Of a stretch of DNA of 64,000 bases, positions 60,778 to 64,000 are shown one piece after another. The stretch is from Pyrenopolyporus hunteri. Lineage: Eukaryota > Ascomycota > Sordariomycetes > Xylariales > Hypoxylaceae. The DNA is taken from positions 1,302,001 through 1,366,000 of the forward strand of contig CADCXC010000037.1 of assembly GCA_902806595.1 (NCBI GenBank), read 5' to 3'. The notes under the pieces are model-generated. The model was given only the letters and a program-made list of their open reading frames with translations, had not been told where the DNA came from and did not search any database. Within the stretch, counting starts at the first letter, position 1, and the number at the start of each line of letters is the position of its first letter. Position numbers and translations under genes: made by a program.

Positions 60778-61391
60778 ACGCAGTCAGCTCTGGGAAACTG
60801 GTTTGCATGGTGGCCTTATTCTGATGTCAATATGCGTTTTGACCCAGACAGATGAGAATTTTTAAGACTTTCGAACCTTAGGTCCGAGGGGTTCATATCA
60901 TACGCTGATCGTCAGCATTGTTGACCACGGTAGTACCGAATCACTAAATTTCTACAGATCCTCATGGTGATTCACGGGGCCAAACGATTCGGCGAGGCCT
61001 TCAAAGGCTACATGTATCATTCCCATCAAATTTTGTTGTTTCATTGCTATGTACAGCTTAATACCCGTAGAGCCTCTTTCCTAACGGGCACCACCAATGG
61101 CGACGTATGTACGAATGCGTCCTTCCTCTCCCTAGAGTCTAGGTGTCAAAGACCCCGCTATTCAGCCGGATTCTTTCATAGCTTTCCAAACGTCCAAGAA
61201 CTCTCCCACGAATACTTCTGGCCGGGTCCGGTAATCTGTTTGTCGACCCGTTTCCATTCAGGGCTTCATTTTTTACCAGGTCAGCTTTCATTTCATATAC
61301 TCCCACATATTAACGGAAGCTTGTGGCTTTCGCCTATCAACGTCGGGGAAAGTTGAGGTCGTCTTCGGAATTAAGAAAAGAAGGGATAATC
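60778..61391. other. Intergenic
   Basis: Upstream of the epimerase 3' end. A 130-codon frame at 60964-61356 has no domain pattern and runs close to the epimerase stop; not called. Confidence 0.45.
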
Positions 61392-62647
61392 TTACTGATT
61401 AATACCGTCTACATAGTCTTGGGCCTCGATAGCAATGCAGGAACTCCTGACTACCTTCTTGTTGGTTTTCGTTCCTTGCGTGCTCTTCAGGTCGGCCGTG
61501 CCATCCATCCAATTGCACGAATAAATAACAACACCGGGCTGGTCGGTGCGCAAGTCGGCAGTAATGCCAGAATAAGCGCTAGCCAAGCTGACGACAGCGG
61601 CATTCTTAGGCGCATCCTCGATGAGGAAGTAACCGTTGTAGCCTTCGCAGCGACCGTCGCCGCCGCAGTTCCCTGAGAACTTCGGGTCGCTCCGCGCGTG
61701 GCCCACGAATAGGCCGGGTCGGCTTGCGAAGTCGTTGATACCATTAGGCGCTGCCGTCCCAATTTCGCCCGTGGGCAGCGCGCCGTTATCCGCGATCAGG
61801 TATCGTTTCGAGTAGGGCATATACAGCGTATGGTTCCAGATCTTGTCCGTCTCCGGGTTCTTGAACGCGTCCAGATTGAAGTAGGTGTGCTGGGTCAGCA
61901 TAAGCGCTTCGCCCTCCGAGTCAGCAAAACAGGATCCCCAGGCACCACCTCGGAAAGGGAGACATACGGGTCTTGGCTTCAGGCGATGTTGCCTCCATCT
62001 TGATGTTCCACGTGCTACCACTGACGCTGTATGTCACCTGGCCGTGGACTAGGCCCAGCATTCCTTGGGACGAATTCGACGCATCCTTGACTGTGAAGGT
62101 GATGGAGTTTTCTGTGACCTCAGTCACGTTCCACACGCGATACGACCAGTTGTTGTTACCGCTGTGCAACGTATTGTCTCCGTCATTCAACTGCGTCTTA
62201 TACGTCCTCCCATCGATCGTGTAGGTGCCTTTTCCAATACGATTGACATAACGGCCAGGAATGCTGTTATACACGGGATGTCCTGGGTCCTTGGCTATAA
62301 TATGGCAAGTTAGTCCTCCCCACCTATAGAAAACGCATGCGCACTTTGAGGGAGGTATAATCACGATAGTAGTCGATGTCGTCGTATCCGAGCACCACGT
62401 CGACATCTTGTCCGTTTTTATCCTTGACGAAGAGGTTGGTGAGAGTAGCTCCGTACGGAATGAACTAGAGCGCGTGTAAGTGTTAGCGTGCACGTATGTC
62501 CGTTCTATCGAAGTATCATCGCCGAACCTGCGCCTTTATTCCTGACGACGATATCGTATATTTCCCATCCTCCCCGGGCTTCGGAGCTTTGGCAACGACA
62601 GACGCCGCCGCCGCCAGGGCCGGGAGAGCCACCAAAGAGCACCGCAT
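61392..62647 (-). CDS. Secreted aldose 1-epimerase (galactose mutarotase family)
   Basis: Four exons: 62647-62528, 62464-62365, 62294-61968 and 61906-61392; 353 residues. Introns are 63, 70 and 61 nt; the last has donor GTATGT, branch CTGAC and the unusual acceptor AAG, which rebuilds KTPLMLTQHTYFNLDAF exactly as the family has it. The enzyme interconverts alpha and beta anomers of aldoses. Residues 1-20 look like a signal peptide (MRCSLVALPALAAAASVVA). Landmarks: FIPYGATLTNLFVKDKNG, VYNSIPGRYVNRIGKGTY, LHSGNNNWSYRVWN, the catalytic-region LMLTQHTYFNLDAF and GVVIYSCNWMDGTADL. The usual short PEW-type end is missing: the stop TAA overlaps a GTAAGA donor, so a final exon may be unseen. Confidence 0.88.
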
Positions 62648-64000
62648 CTCTTCAATTGAGTCCTATCGAGTGAGCTTAGAAAGCACCCAAGGAGGGTAGT
62701 TATCGCAGATATAGCTGCGAGATGGGAGGAGCAGAGGAGACGGTAAGCGCACGCACACAAGGCAATATTTGAAAGAAACAACTTGGCTTATTACTACCGC
62801 AACCTCAAGTTTCGATACGGCCCCTCTCCCCAATATTTACTTAAATAGTCACCCGCGGGGAAAGACTGCATGCTGACGGTTTCCGCTGACGGGGCCGCGC
62901 GCGCGTATGCATAGCACTTTTTGAACCATACCATACCGAGAGAGGCGACTCGGAATTAGTCTTAGCTACATAGTGGAAGGATGGGGGGTAAATAGCCTGA
63001 TATGACATGGGCCAGTAATCTCACGATCTTCCCGACTTCCCCTTGGGGGAATCTTCGCAGAAGCCACAGCCAGCATATTCGGGGTAAATTCAACCTTAAA
63101 CAGTTTCTGTGCGTTTGGCGGCTCAAATGTTGTCGCCATTGAGCCATGGATACTATGTCTTAGGCGCCTTGGCATATCCCGCTTGGGGGCAGGAAGAGAT
63201 TCATATAAGTTCATATACGCCGCGGAGATTCCAACGGGCTTCGCGGCACTCGCTATGCTCCCATGGCCCATAACGGGTTAGACCATCTCCAAACCCTCAA
63301 CCTGCAGCCTCGATTACGGGCGAAGCTATCGCGTAGCAACTTTACGTTGTCTAGATCCCTCGAAGGACGCTCATCGCTAGACTTGGCATCCATCCACAGA
63401 GTCCGTTTCGACAGACCCTGGCACATTCGAGTTGAATTACCCAGGAATAAAGCCATAAGACCTTTATTAAGTAATCATCCGTCATAGCGAGTTGTAGTAA
63501 CCCCTAGTAACCGCCTTTCAATGAAGACGTGTATGCTGTTCCGTCAAATACAAGGTATATACCGCCCTCTACGCCATTCTTTCACCTAAAACTTGTTCAC
63601 AGATCACCTAGGTACACTATAAGACCAGAAAGTGGATGAACTACATCTATCTACCCTGAGTTTGGGTGTCATATCAATACCCATATTCGAACAAAGAAAG
63701 TGGCGATCGTTCTCCGAGTGACAATGGATTGATTATATTGCAAGCAGGCGTAGTCTTTCTACCAGAACCTTCTCCGCGCTCATTATTGTATATATCAAAG
63801 AAAGTAGTCAAGTGTTTCCGGCTATTGTTCCATATCCACGGGCCAATCGCGCATGATATATCCTAGGAAAAGCTATCGCGCCCCTATAAGCTATAGTACC
63901 AGCCTAAGCTACCATAGAGATCGACTTCTCATACAGATCTAGTACGATCGTCTAATAAAAGGTGTTTCCAAAGGTACGAATAAAATGGAGGGGCATAGAA
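62648..64000. other. Intergenic to window end
   Basis: Epimerase promoter and beyond. Overlapping frames of 60-100 codons exist on both strands at 62962-63487 without domain pattern. A GCGCGCGCG run lies near 62896. Nothing else recognised. Confidence 0.45.

Noticed and set aside
60964..61356. 130-codon plus-strand frame beside the epimerase 3' end
   Set aside because: No domain, no signal peptide, no conserved-looking segment; likely 3' UTR or spacer.
1..64000. Secondary-metabolite gene cluster
   Set aside because: No polyketide synthase, NRPS, terpene cyclase or P450 is present; the mix is housekeeping and unrelated genes.

Overview
The window looks like nuclear DNA of a filamentous ascomycete (Pezizomycotina, probably a Sordariomycete; the species cannot be told from this). 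The signs are many short introns (about 50-100 nt) with GTANGT donors and CTAAC/CTGAC branch sites, typical fungal families (PNGase A, DUF3632, F-box and ankyrin proteins, a fungal TPP riboswitch on THI4), abundant CCTACCTAGGTAGG microsatellites between genes, and a large AT-rich block of the kind made by repeat-induced point mutation (RIP). No operons are expected; genes are single units on both strands.

Left arm (1-19.2 kb): the 3' end of a UBA-domain gene, a small one-helix membrane protein, a decayed repeat-protein pseudogene, secreted PNGase A, another one-helix membrane protein, a BTB/T1 protein, an alkyltransferase-like DNA-repair protein (ATL) convergent with a histidine-phosphatase-fold protein that ends in a PCNA-binding-type motif, the thiazole synthase THI4 with a TPP riboswitch in its 5' UTR intron, mitochondrial frataxin, and an SRR1-like pseudogene.

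Middle (19.19-41.14 kb): one RIP-destroyed nest of transposons with no surviving genes. I resolve an outer DNA transposon with inverted ends, an LTR retrotransposon inside it (5-bp duplication CGATT), and two further LTR retrotransposons inside that. Residual C and G sit mostly in CpG, and the two LTRs of each element were mutated on opposite strands.

Right arm (41.1-64 kb): an ankyrin protein whose frame needs a 4-nt microexon, a 631-residue protein of unknown function, a SET-domain protein, an MFS drug transporter, an F-box protein with four membrane helices, a DUF3632 protein, a small unknown protein and a secreted aldose 1-epimerase. These do not form an obvious pathway cluster.

Exon joins were built by hand from reading frame, splice signals and family likeness. 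All spliced totals are multiples of three, but none was tested against RNA. Family names rest on recognised motifs, not searches.
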